Origin: Flavobacteriaceae bacterium LSUCC0859
GTDB taxonomy: Bacteria > Bacteroidota > Bacteroidia > Flavobacteriales > Flavobacteriaceae
Assembly (NCBI GenBank): GCA_022239325.1
Contig: JAKOGP010000001.1
Location: 518,870-582,869, forward strand
Length of the DNA: 64,000 bases
Direction: 5' to 3'
Shown here: positions 8,345 through 17,110 of the stretch, piece by piece
Position numbering within the stretch: the stretch's first letter is position 1
Layout: each line of letters opens with the position of its first letter
Program-made: the position numbers and the translations under genes
The notes under the pieces: model-generated
What the model was told of the DNA's origin: nothing
What the model saw: the letters and a program-made list of their open reading frames with translations, nothing else
Database searches by the model: none

Positions 8345-9088
8345 TTACATCTTATCTTGCGGTGGGTCACTCAGCACACGGAGAAGGCTTTCCAACTGGC
8401 TCTGTTGGCTCACAAAACGCTTGGTGTCTGAAAGCATGGCTGGGCTATTCATACTTACCTTTGGAGCCGTGGATAAAAAGGGCACTGCCCCTACTGCAGA
8501 GAGATGTAGGGCTTTAAATCCCTCGGACTTGAATGTATGGGCATTGGCTGCATTTACACCACTTCCTGGCATGATCTCTACACCGCTATCCATAGCCAAC
8601 AATTTCTTTAACAAAGGGAGGCCTTCTGCCGCAGTGGGAGCGGCTCCTGAACTTAACAAAGTATGTACGCCCATAGCAGACAAAGCCTCCAGAGTTTGCT
8701 GCGGTTGTTGCACCCAATCAAAGGCCCTGTGAAAGCTAAAGCAACCGGGCCCAGCAGCAGCTACCAACTCCTGAGTTCTTTCTATGTCTAGGCTTAAATC
8801 TGAATGCAACACTCCAGACACTACCCCCTCAAAACCGAGACCGACACAATGAGAAACATCGGCCAGCATGGCCTTAAACTCCTCTGAACTGTAGGTAAAA
8901 TCTCCCTCTCTGGGCCTAATAAGCACCCGAGTTGGGGTGTAGATCTCTTCCAAATATGTTTCCAAAAGACCTCTCGAAGGGGTAAGCCCACCCAAAGGGA
9001 GCCCCACACAAAATTCTATCCTATGCACTCCAGCTGCTTGAGCTGCCTGGGCAGACGCTATGGAGTTACAGCAAGCTTCTACAATCAT
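8345..9088 (-). CDS. cutC: CutC family protein
   Basis: A 247-residue TIM-barrel protein with the CutC pattern: MIVEACCNSIASA at the N-terminus, HRIEFCVGLPLGGLTPSRG (residues 23-41), VLIRPREGDFTYS, FHRAFDW and EIMPGSGVNAAN. CutC was named for copper homeostasis in E. coli, but its biochemical role is unsettled. The frame opens at 9118, but a -7-like element TATATTTG (9095-9102, minus) lies inside that extension and the family begins at MIVEACC, so ATG 9088 is the start. Transcription from that element would begin only about 3 nt upstream, making the mRNA nearly leaderless. Confidence 0.92.
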   Translation of the reverse strand: MIVEACCNSIASAQAAQAAGVHRIEFCVGLPLGGLTPSRGLLETYLEEIYTPTRVLIRPREGDFTYSSEEFKAMLADVSHCVGLGFEGVVSGVLHSDLSLDIERTQELVAAAGPGCFSFHRAFDWVQQPQQTLEALSAMGVHTLLSSGAAPTAAEGLPLLKKLLAMDSGVEIMPGSGVNAANAHTFKSEGFKALHLSAVGAVPFLSTAPKVSMNSPAMLSDTKRFVSQQSQLESLLRVLSDPPQDKM

Positions 9089-9153
9089 ATTACACAAATA
9101 TAAGGGAAAGGTTTCCATTTAAATCTGTATTTTTATGCTTCTAAGATTTTCAG

Positions 9154-9285
9154 ATGAGATACCTCTTTATTGCTTTGGGCTGCGCGGCTATCATAGGCCT
9201 TATAAAATACTGGATCCCCATGATAGACGCCATAATATCTTTTCTTGAAAAGGCATGGAAAAAAATGACTCACCAAAAAAAGTAA
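9154..9285 (+). CDS. Possible 43-residue membrane peptide upstream of glycosylasparaginase
   Basis: ATG 9154 to TAA 9285. Residues 2-20 are hydrophobic (RYLFIALGCAAIIGLIKYW) and the C-terminus is basic (KAWKKMTHQKK). The stop lies 6 bp before the start of the next gene, a spacing that suggests translational coupling. No family is recognised; the support is topology and spacing only. Confidence 0.4.
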   Translation: MRYLFIALGCAAIIGLIKYWIPMIDAIISFLEKAWKKMTHQKK

Positions 9286-9291
9286 ACCTCT

Positions 9292-10284
9292 ATGCAACGC
9301 AGAAAATTTTTAAAAAATGTAGGGCTAGGAGCCACCGCTGTAGCTGCTACTCCTGTGATGGCTAAAGACCATCCGAGCGATTTGAATAGCTCAAAAAATA
9401 AATGGGTTAAGCCACAGATCAAGCCCCTTACTATTTGTACTTGGAACTTTCACAGGGCTACAGCCAAAGCATGGGAAGTACTACAGGCAGGAGGCAAAGC
9501 GCTTGACGCAGTGGAACAGGGTGTGATGATAGAAGAAGCAGACCTGAGCAATCAAACTGTTGGCAGGGGAGGCCGGCCAGATCGGGATGGTTTTGTGACC
9601 CTAGACGCCTGTATTATGGACCCCAAAGGAAACTGTGGTGCGGTGGTCTATTTGAAAAATATTGGCCACCCCATTCAGGTAGCCAGAAAGGTCATGGAAG
9701 AGACCCCTCACGTCATGCTAGCCGGAGAGGGTGCAGAGCAATTTGCCTATGAAATGGGCTTTAAAAAAGAAAACCTCCTTACCCCTCAATCCAAAGCAGA
9801 ATGGGAAGCCTGGAAGGTGACCTCTCAATACAAACCCATTATTAATATTGAAAATCACGACACTATTGGCATGTTGGCCATAGACCAATTTGGAGATATT
9901 TCTGGAGCCTGCACCACCTCTGGTATGGCTTATAAAATGGCCGGACGCGTGGGAGACTCTCCACTAATTGGGGCTGGACTCTTTGTAGACAATGAAATAG
10001 GAGGCGCTACTGCTACAGGCGTGGGAGAAGAAGTGGTAAAAACCGTGGGTAGCTTTTTGATAGTAGAACTTATGAGACAAGGAAAAAGCCCTCAAGAAGC
10101 CTGTGAGGAAGCCGTAATGCGTATTGTGAAAAAAAATCGGGAATACGCCAATTTTCAAGTGGGTTTCATAGCCTTAAACAAAGCAGGAGAAACAGGAGCC
10201 TACTGCATTCACCCGGGGTTCTCTTACAGCTACTACGATCAGAGTGGCCAAGAAAATAGACCGGCTGCTTCTTATACCGAATAA
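9292..10284 (+). CDS. N4-(beta-N-acetylglucosaminyl)-L-asparaginase (glycosylasparaginase), exported
   Basis: An Ntn-hydrolase that cleaves the GlcNAc-Asn bond of N-glycan remnants, or related isoaspartyl bonds. The 330-residue precursor starts with a Tat-type signal (RRKFLK followed by a hydrophobic stretch and PVMA). The autoprocessing site is HDTIGM, with Thr191 as the predicted catalytic N-terminal nucleophile of the beta chain. Downstream are the family motifs TSGMAYKMAGRVGDSPLIGAG and GGATATGVGEEV. The closest characterised type is the flavobacterial (Elizabethkingia) enzyme. A periplasmic location is inferred from the Tat signal. A 6-bp inverted repeat (10292-10306) lies just after the gene. 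Confidence 0.93.
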   Translation: MQRRKFLKNVGLGATAVAATPVMAKDHPSDLNSSKNKWVKPQIKPLTICTWNFHRATAKAWEVLQAGGKALDAVEQGVMIEEADLSNQTVGRGGRPDRDGFVTLDACIMDPKGNCGAVVYLKNIGHPIQVARKVMEETPHVMLAGEGAEQFAYEMGFKKENLLTPQSKAEWEAWKVTSQYKPIINIENHDTIGMLAIDQFGDISGACTTSGMAYKMAGRVGDSPLIGAGLFVDNEIGGATATGVGEEVVKTVGSFLIVELMRQGKSPQEACEEAVMRIVKKNREYANFQVGFIALNKAGETGAYCIHPGFSYSYYDQSGQENRPAASYTE

Positions 10285-10325
10285 CAAATACTACAGCCTA
10301 TGGCTGTCAAAATCTAATATACCTA

Positions 10326-13175
10326 ATGTCCAAAAAAAGACTTTTTCTCTTAGACGCCTACGCCTTAATATTTAGAGGCTATTACGCCCTTATCAAAAAT
10401 CCAAGAATAAACTCCAAAGGGGAAGATACCTCTGCCATTATGGGCTTTATGAATTCCCTTTTTGACGTCATAAAAAGAGAAAAACCAGACCACCTAGCCG
10501 TTTGTTTTGACAAAGGGGGGAGCACGGAGCGCACCGAAATTTTTCCAGAGTACAAGGCCAACCGAGCAGAAACTCCAGACGCTATTAGACTTGCGGTTCC
10601 CTATATACAAGAGATTTTGAAGGCCATGCACATTCCTGTAGTCATTCAGGAAGGCATGGAGGCAGACGACATTATTGGCACCCTGGCCAAGCAAGCAGAA
10701 AAACAAGATTATCAAGTTTTTATGGTAACTCCCGACAAAGATTTTGGACAGCTGGTTTCTGAAAATATTTTCATGTACCGCCCTGCCAGGATGGGCAATG
10801 GCATAGAGATATGGGGCATACCCGAAATTCAAAAAAGATTTGGCGTAGAAAGACCAGAGCAGGTGATAGATTATTTGGGTATGATGGGAGACGCCAGTGA
10901 CAACATTCCGGGACTACCTGGTGTGGGAGAAAAAACAGCTAAAAAGTTCTTGGCAGAATTTGGCAGCATGGAAAATTTATTGGCCAACACCCACCTGCTC
11001 AAAGGAAAAATGAAGGAGAAGGTGTCTGAAAATGCCGCCTTAGGTTTGTTGTCCAAACAATTAGCCACCATTAATATTCACTGTGATGTGACATTTAATG
11101 AGACCGCCTACGAACTCTCTACCCCGGACAGTGAAAAGGTGCAAGCCATCTTTGAAACACTTGAATTTAGAAGGCTCACAGAGCAATTTTTAAAAATATT
11201 TTTCGGTCCTAAAGAGCCGCAAACCCCTGCAGAGCGCCCTCAGGAAGCGGCAGCCAATGCTTCTGATGATAAAAAAGCCAATACCCCCACCGCTGGTAGC
11301 GGACAATTTGGTTTGTTTGACACAGATGCCAATGGCGAAGCAGGCGGCACTATTTTTTCCAGCAGACAAAACATCAGTACGGTAAGCCACCATTATCAGT
11401 TGGTTACCCCAGGACTTGGAATGAGCCTGTTTATTGAAAAGCTCCTGCAACAAAATTCCGTTTGCTTTGACACTGAAACCACGAGCTTAGACCCTCTGGA
11501 GGCTCATTTAGTTGGGATAGCCTTTAGCTGGGAAGCCCATAAAGGGTATTATATCTCCATTCCTGAAGACCGGGACCAAGCAAATAAAATACTAGCAGAT
11601 CTAAAGCCATTCTTTGAAAACAAAACCATTGAAAAAATAGGGCAAAATCTAAAATATGACCTCAAGGTACTAAGCCAATATGAGATTGAAATTCTAGGTC
11701 CGATTTTTGACACCATGCTGGCGCATTATCTCATAAACCCAGACATGAGACACAATATGCAGGTACTTTCAGAGACCTATCTCAATTATACACCCATACC
11801 TATTGAACAGCTCATTGGAAAAGGGAAAAGTAAAATTAGCATGCGTGAGGTACCCTTAGAACAACAAACAGAGTACGCTGCAGAAGACGCAGACATAACT
11901 TTTCAGCTGGCCCAACAGTTTAGACCAGAGCTACAGGCTGCCGGGAATGAAAGCTTGTTCCTAGACATAGAAATCCCATTAGTTCGTGTATTGGCTGCCA
12001 TGGAGCTGGAGGGCATTCAATTGGACGTTCCTTTTTTAGAAAGTCTACAAGCAGCCTTAGAAAGCGATATAGACCAATTGGAACAGCGCATATACCATGC
12101 TGCAGGGGAGTCTTTTAATATTGCTTCCCCCAAACAATTGGGCGACATTTTATTTGGCAAACTCAAGCTGGTAGAAAAACCTAAAAAAACCAAAACAGGT
12201 CAGTATTCCACAGCAGAAGACGTGCTCTCCTATTTGGCTAAAGAACATCCTATTATTAGTGATGTTCTTGAGTACCGCGGGCTAAGTAAACTCAAAAGCA
12301 CTTATGTAGACGCCTTACCGCTGCAGGTATCTAAAAAAACGGGGCGGGTGCATACAGATTATATGCAGACCGTTGCAGCCACAGGAAGACTGAGCAGCAA
12401 CAATCCCAACTTACAAAATATCCCTATTAGAACGGAGCGGGGCAGGCAGGTGAGAAAGGCCTTTGTTCCAAAAGACCAAGATCATGTTTTACTCGCGGCA
12501 GATTACTCTCAAATAGAACTTAGAATAATTGCAGCCCTAAGTGAAGAAGACCATATGATTGCAGCCTTTAAGGAAGGAGCAGACATTCATGCTACTACCG
12601 CTGCTACCGTTTTTGGAGTGCCCCTGGAAGCCGTTACTCGGGAGCAAAGAAGCCATGCCAAGACGGTTAATTTTGGAATTATATACGGTGTTTCTGCCTT
12701 TGGGCTAAGTAATCAAACAGATCTAAGCCGGGCAGAAGCCAAAGAACTCATAGACACCTATTACGAAAGTTATCCAAAGCTCAAGGCCTATATGAACCAG
12801 CAGGTAAATATCGCCAGAGAACAGGGCTTTGTAGAGACTGTTTTGGGACGCAGACGCTACCTCAAAGACATCAATGCCAACAATGCTATTGTTAGAGGCG
12901 CTGCAGAGAGAAATGCTGTAAACGCTCCCATCCAGGGGTCTGCTGCAGACATTATTAAGCTGGCCATGATAGAAATTCACAAGCAAATGAAACAGGCAAA
13001 TATGCGCTCTAAAATGCTCTTGCAGGTGCATGATGAACTGGTCTTTGACGCCTACAAACCAGAATTAGATGCCTTGAAAAGTTTGGTGCGTACCGCTATG
13101 GAAAACGCCTATAAACTCTCCGTTCCTCTGTCTGTAGACATGGGAGTAGGAGCGCACTGGTTAGAAGCCCATTAG
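10326..13175 (+). CDS. polA: DNA polymerase I
   Basis: 949 residues carrying all three PolA activities. The 5'-3' nuclease domain (1-290) begins LFLLDAYALIFRGYYAL and includes the helix-hairpin-helix GLPGVGEKTAKKFL. A 3'-5' exonuclease domain (about 370-560) keeps the metal residues: FDTET (Asp382, Glu384), GQNLKYDL and YAAEDAD. The polymerase domain has motif A AADYSQIELRI, the O-helix RSHAKTVNFGIIYG and motif C QVHDELV (about residue 903). Proofreading therefore looks intact, unlike many PolA proteins that have lost it. An Ala/Pro-rich linker (about 297-345) separates nuclease and exonuclease. The role is Okazaki-fragment processing and repair. Confidence 0.97.
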   Translation: MSKKRLFLLDAYALIFRGYYALIKNPRINSKGEDTSAIMGFMNSLFDVIKREKPDHLAVCFDKGGSTERTEIFPEYKANRAETPDAIRLAVPYIQEILKAMHIPVVIQEGMEADDIIGTLAKQAEKQDYQVFMVTPDKDFGQLVSENIFMYRPARMGNGIEIWGIPEIQKRFGVERPEQVIDYLGMMGDASDNIPGLPGVGEKTAKKFLAEFGSMENLLANTHLLKGKMKEKVSENAALGLLSKQLATINIHCDVTFNETAYELSTPDSEKVQAIFETLEFRRLTEQFLKIFFGPKEPQTPAERPQEAAANASDDKKANTPTAGSGQFGLFDTDANGEAGGTIFSSRQNISTVSHHYQLVTPGLGMSLFIEKLLQQNSVCFDTETTSLDPLEAHLVGIAFSWEAHKGYYISIPEDRDQANKILADLKPFFENKTIEKIGQNLKYDLKVLSQYEIEILGPIFDTMLAHYLINPDMRHNMQVLSETYLNYTPIPIEQLIGKGKSKISMREVPLEQQTEYAAEDADITFQLAQQFRPELQAAGNESLFLDIEIPLVRVLAAMELEGIQLDVPFLESLQAALESDIDQLEQRIYHAAGESFNIASPKQLGDILFGKLKLVEKPKKTKTGQYSTAEDVLSYLAKEHPIISDVLEYRGLSKLKSTYVDALPLQVSKKTGRVHTDYMQTVAATGRLSSNNPNLQNIPIRTERGRQVRKAFVPKDQDHVLLAADYSQIELRIIAALSEEDHMIAAFKEGADIHATTAATVFGVPLEAVTREQRSHAKTVNFGIIYGVSAFGLSNQTDLSRAEAKELIDTYYESYPKLKAYMNQQVNIAREQGFVETVLGRRRYLKDINANNAIVRGAAERNAVNAPIQGSAADIIKLAMIEIHKQMKQANMRSKMLLQVHDELVFDAYKPELDALKSLVRTAMENAYKLSVPLSVDMGVGAHWLEAH

Positions 13176-13239
13176 ACAGAACAAAAGCAAATTTAAATAG
13201 GGGGTTAAGCCCTCTAAGTAGCACATGCCTTTGTGATTT

Positions 13240-15879
13240 CTATCTGGCAAACCTATAGGTGGCCTTGATTAAAAAAGTGTTGTCTAATTGTTGTCCTAAA
13301 ATTTGATCTCTCAGACTATAGCCCAGTCTATCCAATGGATTGGCAGCACCGGTAGCACCCTGTGCCCAGACTAAAAACAACTCAGACCCCGGAATATATT
13401 CCCACCGCACCACTAAATTAGATCGGAATTGAACAAAGGAGAAATCGGGATCTGAAAAAGAAAAATCCGTCTGGCCATTGGAGGCTAGATCTACAGAATA
13501 ACGATTGCCCTCTTTTTGAATCTGATCCTCTGCAAACCAGGCTACCCTATTGTTTAATTTTTCTGCGGTAGCGTCTGTTACATAATTGTACCGATCAAAA
13601 ATACCATTGGCTATAAAAGGCTGGCCGTAGTATTGCAGGGTGAGGTTGGGATTAATGGTATAGTTTAAACGCAAAGAGGCCACAAAAGAGGTTTGATCTA
13701 TAGCTGCAGTAATATAATAAGGCGTCTGCCCTACCTTAGCCTGAGTCACATATTGGGTTCGCGCCGGATTGAGTTCATACTCCAAGTCTAATGACATGCT
13801 AAAGGCGTCTGTAGGTACGTACCTAAATCCAAATTCATAGCGGTCTAAGGAGAAATTGTCCTCTGCCGCCTGACTCTTCACATAGCCCATACGGGCAGAA
13901 AACTTTTTCCTGTCGTCAGAACCAACAAAGGCAAATAAAAAGTTCTCCTCTGAGAAACGCCATCTAGGGCCTCCCCTGAGATAGGCATTAATGAAAATTC
14001 TGGGTTTATGGGTGAGGCCCACATCAAAATTCCAGTTGTTGGTAAAGTTCACCCCGGTCCTAAAGTCGTATTGAATACGGTTCCAATTCCCTTGAAAATC
14101 ATAGGTGCTGCTTTGACTAAATCTGAGTTCTGCACTTCTGTACCAGGAGGTAGGCTTCTGAAAATCTGCTCTTAGATTTGCGAATTGCCTAATAAGATCC
14201 GTTTCCCTAAGAAAGCCAACGTCATTGAGTTCCAACTCAGGAGAGCGCCAATTCCCGCCCATACTGTATTGCCAAACACCAGCACCTTTTCCGTACACCA
14301 ACTTCCCTCCCGTTCCGGTAAGTGCAGTTTTGTTGGGGTCTACAGACACATGAGTAGCGTCTGAACGCTGGAAGAGGCGAGTAATGCTTTGCTGGGTGGC
14401 AAGAATAGCCTCTGGACTTCCTTCTACCCTACTCCCAATCACATTCCCTTCAATATAATAGGTGCGGTCTTTCCATTGATGCAAAAAATCAATCCCACCG
14501 GAATAGGCTGCCGTATGAAGGGAACTAGCCAATGCCTCTTTTTTTCTGTGGGTAGCCGTAAACATACCCCCTAAAAAGGACATTCTGTTATTAAAGTCTT
14601 TCTGGGCCCTTGCCACCATATAATTGGTCATTGGCTCCACTAGGGTTTCACTCAGATTACCATCTTGGTTTATTTGGGCATTCATGCCGCTGGTTACAGA
14701 CTCGAGCAAGCCCAGTGACCAGCCGTTTTTAGTTTTACCAGAAAATTTAGCCGCCCCTAAAATAGTAGTGTTTGTAGGCTTGTCTATGTAGGCGCCCTCG
14801 GGCGCCGATGCTCCTATCTGCGGACTCCGACCAATCCTTCTAGAGTAAAACAAATTGTCATTTCCGTTGGCAAATCTAAAGTCAAAAATATTCTTATTCT
14901 CCACAAAAAATGGGCGCTGCTCCCTAAAGAAAATCTGGAAACCATCTAAGGCAATAGCTCCCGGGTCTGCCTCTACCTGACCAAAATCTGGGTTCACTGT
15001 AAGGTCTAGGGTCAGGTCATTGGTAATTCCTATTTTAGCATCTAATCCCACATTGAGTTGGGAGTCTCTACCATCTTTAAAAGGGTTTCCAGGACTGGCT
15101 GGGTAGGTGTCGTACTGACCCACCGTAAAGGGCTGTATTTCTAGTTGTCTTTGAGGGGCAATATCTATGAGTCCTCTAAGCGTTCCAAATTCACTAACCA
15201 TACCAGGTGCGTTTTGTGGAATTCTATCCCAAGCAGAACGTTCCTGTTCCCGGAACAACATCCTGGAGAGTTGCAAACCCCAAAACTGTTCCTTGGCGTT
15301 ACCGAACTTTAACTGAGTAAAGGGTATTTTCATTTCTGCTGTCCAGCCTTGTTGGTCTATATGAGTAGCTACGTACCATATGGGGTTCCAGGAGTCGTCC
15401 CAGTTACCGCCATTTTCTGACACAAACTCATCTCCTTTTACTCCAGCAGCAGTTACAGAAAAAGCAAAGGCAGTTCGCTTGTCTAAATAGCTGTCCAAAA
15501 TAAAGGCTATACGATCTCCTTGGAAACCATCTCTTCTGGAAAGTCTTTTTTCAATTAAATGGGGCTGGGTGTCAAAACAACGCACCGCCACATAAAGAAA
15601 CTTATTGTCGTAAGCAATTTTGAATTGGGTCTGTTGTGCAGGTGGGGTGTTTTCATCTGGCATTTGCTCAATAAAATCTCCAGCCCATGGCACGATGTCC
15701 CATAAAGACTCTTGAATGAGACCGTCTATATCTGGCGCTTTACCTTTGGGCAGACGTTGTGTGGTGTAGGTTTTATTGTCAAATTTAGTAGTGGGACCTG
15801 GCATGGAGTTGGTCTCGAGTTGCTGGGCTGCTATGAGAAGAGAAAAAAGGGAAAAGAAAGCAAATAAGATAGGTCTCAT
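13240..15879 (-). CDS. CBM9-like / DUF5916 outer-membrane protein
   Basis: 879 residues with a signal peptide (MRPILFAFFSLFSLLIAAQ). The N-terminal ~200 residues form a carbohydrate-binding family 9-like module (PDIDGLIQESLWDIVPWAGDF, then GWTAEMKIPFTQLKF). From about residue 230 a DUF5916 region follows, with alternating aromatic strands, ending in FLIKATYRFAR, whose last aromatic-containing strand is typical of an outer-membrane beta barrel. The architecture is common in Bacteroidota and no biochemical function is established for it. No TonB-type plug or SusD partner is adjacent. It is flanked by opposite-strand genes and is monocistronic. Confidence 0.88.
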   Translation of the reverse strand: MRPILFAFFSLFSLLIAAQQLETNSMPGPTTKFDNKTYTTQRLPKGKAPDIDGLIQESLWDIVPWAGDFIEQMPDENTPPAQQTQFKIAYDNKFLYVAVRCFDTQPHLIEKRLSRRDGFQGDRIAFILDSYLDKRTAFAFSVTAAGVKGDEFVSENGGNWDDSWNPIWYVATHIDQQGWTAEMKIPFTQLKFGNAKEQFWGLQLSRMLFREQERSAWDRIPQNAPGMVSEFGTLRGLIDIAPQRQLEIQPFTVGQYDTYPASPGNPFKDGRDSQLNVGLDAKIGITNDLTLDLTVNPDFGQVEADPGAIALDGFQIFFREQRPFFVENKNIFDFRFANGNDNLFYSRRIGRSPQIGASAPEGAYIDKPTNTTILGAAKFSGKTKNGWSLGLLESVTSGMNAQINQDGNLSETLVEPMTNYMVARAQKDFNNRMSFLGGMFTATHRKKEALASSLHTAAYSGGIDFLHQWKDRTYYIEGNVIGSRVEGSPEAILATQQSITRLFQRSDATHVSVDPNKTALTGTGGKLVYGKGAGVWQYSMGGNWRSPELELNDVGFLRETDLIRQFANLRADFQKPTSWYRSAELRFSQSSTYDFQGNWNRIQYDFRTGVNFTNNWNFDVGLTHKPRIFINAYLRGGPRWRFSEENFLFAFVGSDDRKKFSARMGYVKSQAAEDNFSLDRYEFGFRYVPTDAFSMSLDLEYELNPARTQYVTQAKVGQTPYYITAAIDQTSFVASLRLNYTINPNLTLQYYGQPFIANGIFDRYNYVTDATAEKLNNRVAWFAEDQIQKEGNRYSVDLASNGQTDFSFSDPDFSFVQFRSNLVVRWEYIPGSELFLVWAQGATGAANPLDRLGYSLRDQILGQQLDNTFLIKATYRFAR

Positions 15880-16009
15880 AGATAGAAGCTTAACATGAAG
15901 CGCTAAAAATAAGGTGCTATTTTCAAACCCAGGGTGGCTTGCTAAATTTTAACAAATCATTGGGAAATAAAAAAATGAACTTTTTAATAAAATAATCAAA
16001 AAAGAGCAT

Positions 16010-16039
16010 TTGGAATTCAACTAATTAGTTGTACATTTG
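16010..16039 (+). promoter_or_regulatory. Promoter and 5' hairpin of rplM-rpsI
   Basis: TTG (16010-16012), a 19-bp spacer and TACATTTG (16032-16039). A short hairpin, CCCGA/TCGGG with a 3-nt loop (16043-16055), lies at the predicted 5' end of the ~40-nt leader. Confidence 0.7.
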
Positions 16040-16086
16040 CAGCCCGATTATCGGGAAAATAGTGTTTAATCAATAAAAATAAGACT

Positions 16087-16542
16087 GTGGACACATTAAG
16101 TTACAAGACTGTTTCTGCCAACAAGGCAACAGTTAACAAACAGTGGGTACTGGTAGATGCAGAAGGACAAACTTTAGGCCGTTTGGCTTCTAAGGTTGCT
16201 ATTATGCTAAGAGGTAAAAACAAACCTAATTATACTCCTCACGTAGATTGTGGAGATAACGTAATAGTTATTAATGCAGAGAAAATTACCATGACTGGTA
16301 ACAAAATGCAGACCAAAACTTACATTAGACACACTGGGTATCCTGGAGGTCAGCGTTCTTTAACAGCGGCAGAATTGATTGTAAAAAAACCAATAGGTCT
16401 TGTAGAGAAAGCAGTGAAAGGGATGTTGCCTAAAAATAAATTAGGAGCAGATCTTTTTAGAAATCTAAAAGTATATGAAGGTGCCTCTCACAACCAAGAA
16501 GCGCAAAAACCTGTAGCAATTAACTTAGAATCATTTAAGTAA
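16087..16542 (+). CDS. rplM: Large-subunit ribosomal protein uL13
   Basis: 151 residues with the L13 signature [29 protein letters not shown] (about 32-60) and HTGYPGG. The start is GTG at 16087, giving [13 protein letters not shown], the usual flavobacterial N-terminus; no ATG is available nearby. The stop codon overlaps the rpsI ATG by one base (TAATG), so the two genes are translationally coupled, as is usual for L13-S9. Confidence 0.97.
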   Translation: MDTLSYKTVSANKATVNKQWVLVDAEGQTLGRLASKVAIMLRGKNKPNYTPHVDCGDNVIVINAEKITMTGNKMQTKTYIRHTGYPGGQRSLTAAELIVKKPIGLVEKAVKGMLPKNKLGADLFRNLKVYEGASHNQEAQKPVAINLESFK

Positions 16543-16928
16543 TGGAAGTAATTCACAAAATCGGAAGAAGAAAAACAGCAGTAGCTCGTGTATACCTTAC
16601 ACCTGGTAATGGTTCAGTAACCATTAACAAAAGAGATCTAGCGAACTATTTCCCTACAGCTACCTTGCAATATAAAGTACAGCAGCCTTTTGCCCTTACA
16701 GGAACAGAAGGCGCTTATGACGTAAAAGTGAATGTTTATGGCGGTGGTATCACTGGGCAAGCAGAAGCTGTACGTCTAGCAATATCTAGAGCTTTATGCG
16801 ACATAGATGCAGAGAACAGAAGCACTCTTAAACCTGAAGGATTACTCACAAGAGATCCAAGAATGGTAGAGCGTAAGAAATTCGGACAGAAGAAAGCCCG
16901 TAAGAAATTCCAGTTCTCTAAACGTTAA
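16542..16928 (+). CDS. rpsI: Small-subunit ribosomal protein uS9
   Basis: 128 residues. It begins [19 protein letters not shown] and ends in the basic tail [24 protein letters not shown], whose final Lys-Arg reaches the P-site tRNA. The [19 protein letters not shown] motif (about 65-84) is present. The length is normal. It forms a two-gene operon with rplM, ending at the hairpins at 16945-17003. Confidence 0.97.
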   Translation: MEVIHKIGRRKTAVARVYLTPGNGSVTINKRDLANYFPTATLQYKVQQPFALTGTEGAYDVKVNVYGGGITGQAEAVRLAISRALCDIDAENRSTLKPEGLLTRDPRMVERKKFGQKKARKKFQFSKR

Positions 16929-16944
16929 TCGTTTACAAAAAATT

Positions 16945-17003
16945 AAGGCCTTGTTCGCAAGGCCTTTATACGTTCTTAAAAGCAAGCTCCCATCTCAGGG
17001 AGC
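16945..17003 (+). terminator. Tandem hairpins after rpsI
   Basis: The first hairpin has a 9-bp stem AAGGCCTTG/CAAGGCCTT closed by a TTCG loop (16945-16966), followed only by TATA. The second has GCTCCC/GGGAGC (16986-17003), followed by CCTTTATTAT. Neither has a long T run. Together they probably end the rplM-rpsI transcript, but termination may be incomplete. Confidence 0.55.
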
Positions 17004-17020
17004 CCTTTATTATAAACATG

Positions 17021-17076
17021 TTGTTATCTGGAACATCCAGAAACTAGTTTAGCATCTAAATGTAGCGCAAGCTGCA
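17021..17076 (+). promoter_or_regulatory. Putative rpsB promoter and leader hairpins
   Basis: TTG (17021-17023), a 21-bp spacer and TAGTTTAG (17045-17052, one mismatch to TAnnTTTG). Just after the expected start site is a 6-bp stem TGTAGC/GCTGCA (one G-U pair) capped by a GCAA tetraloop (17061-17076). A second perfect hairpin, TCTGGA/TCCAGA (17027-17041), lies within the spacer. A leader element for S2 autoregulation is possible but inferred. Confidence 0.4.
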
Positions 17077-17110
17077 TTGCTAATCCAACAGAAAGTAAAC
17101 TAAGTAAAAA

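Noticed and set aside
9292-10284. Plain type II L-asparaginase
   Set aside because: The HDTIGM processing site and glycine-rich motifs are those of the glycosylasparaginase Ntn family, not of the type I/II asparaginase fold.
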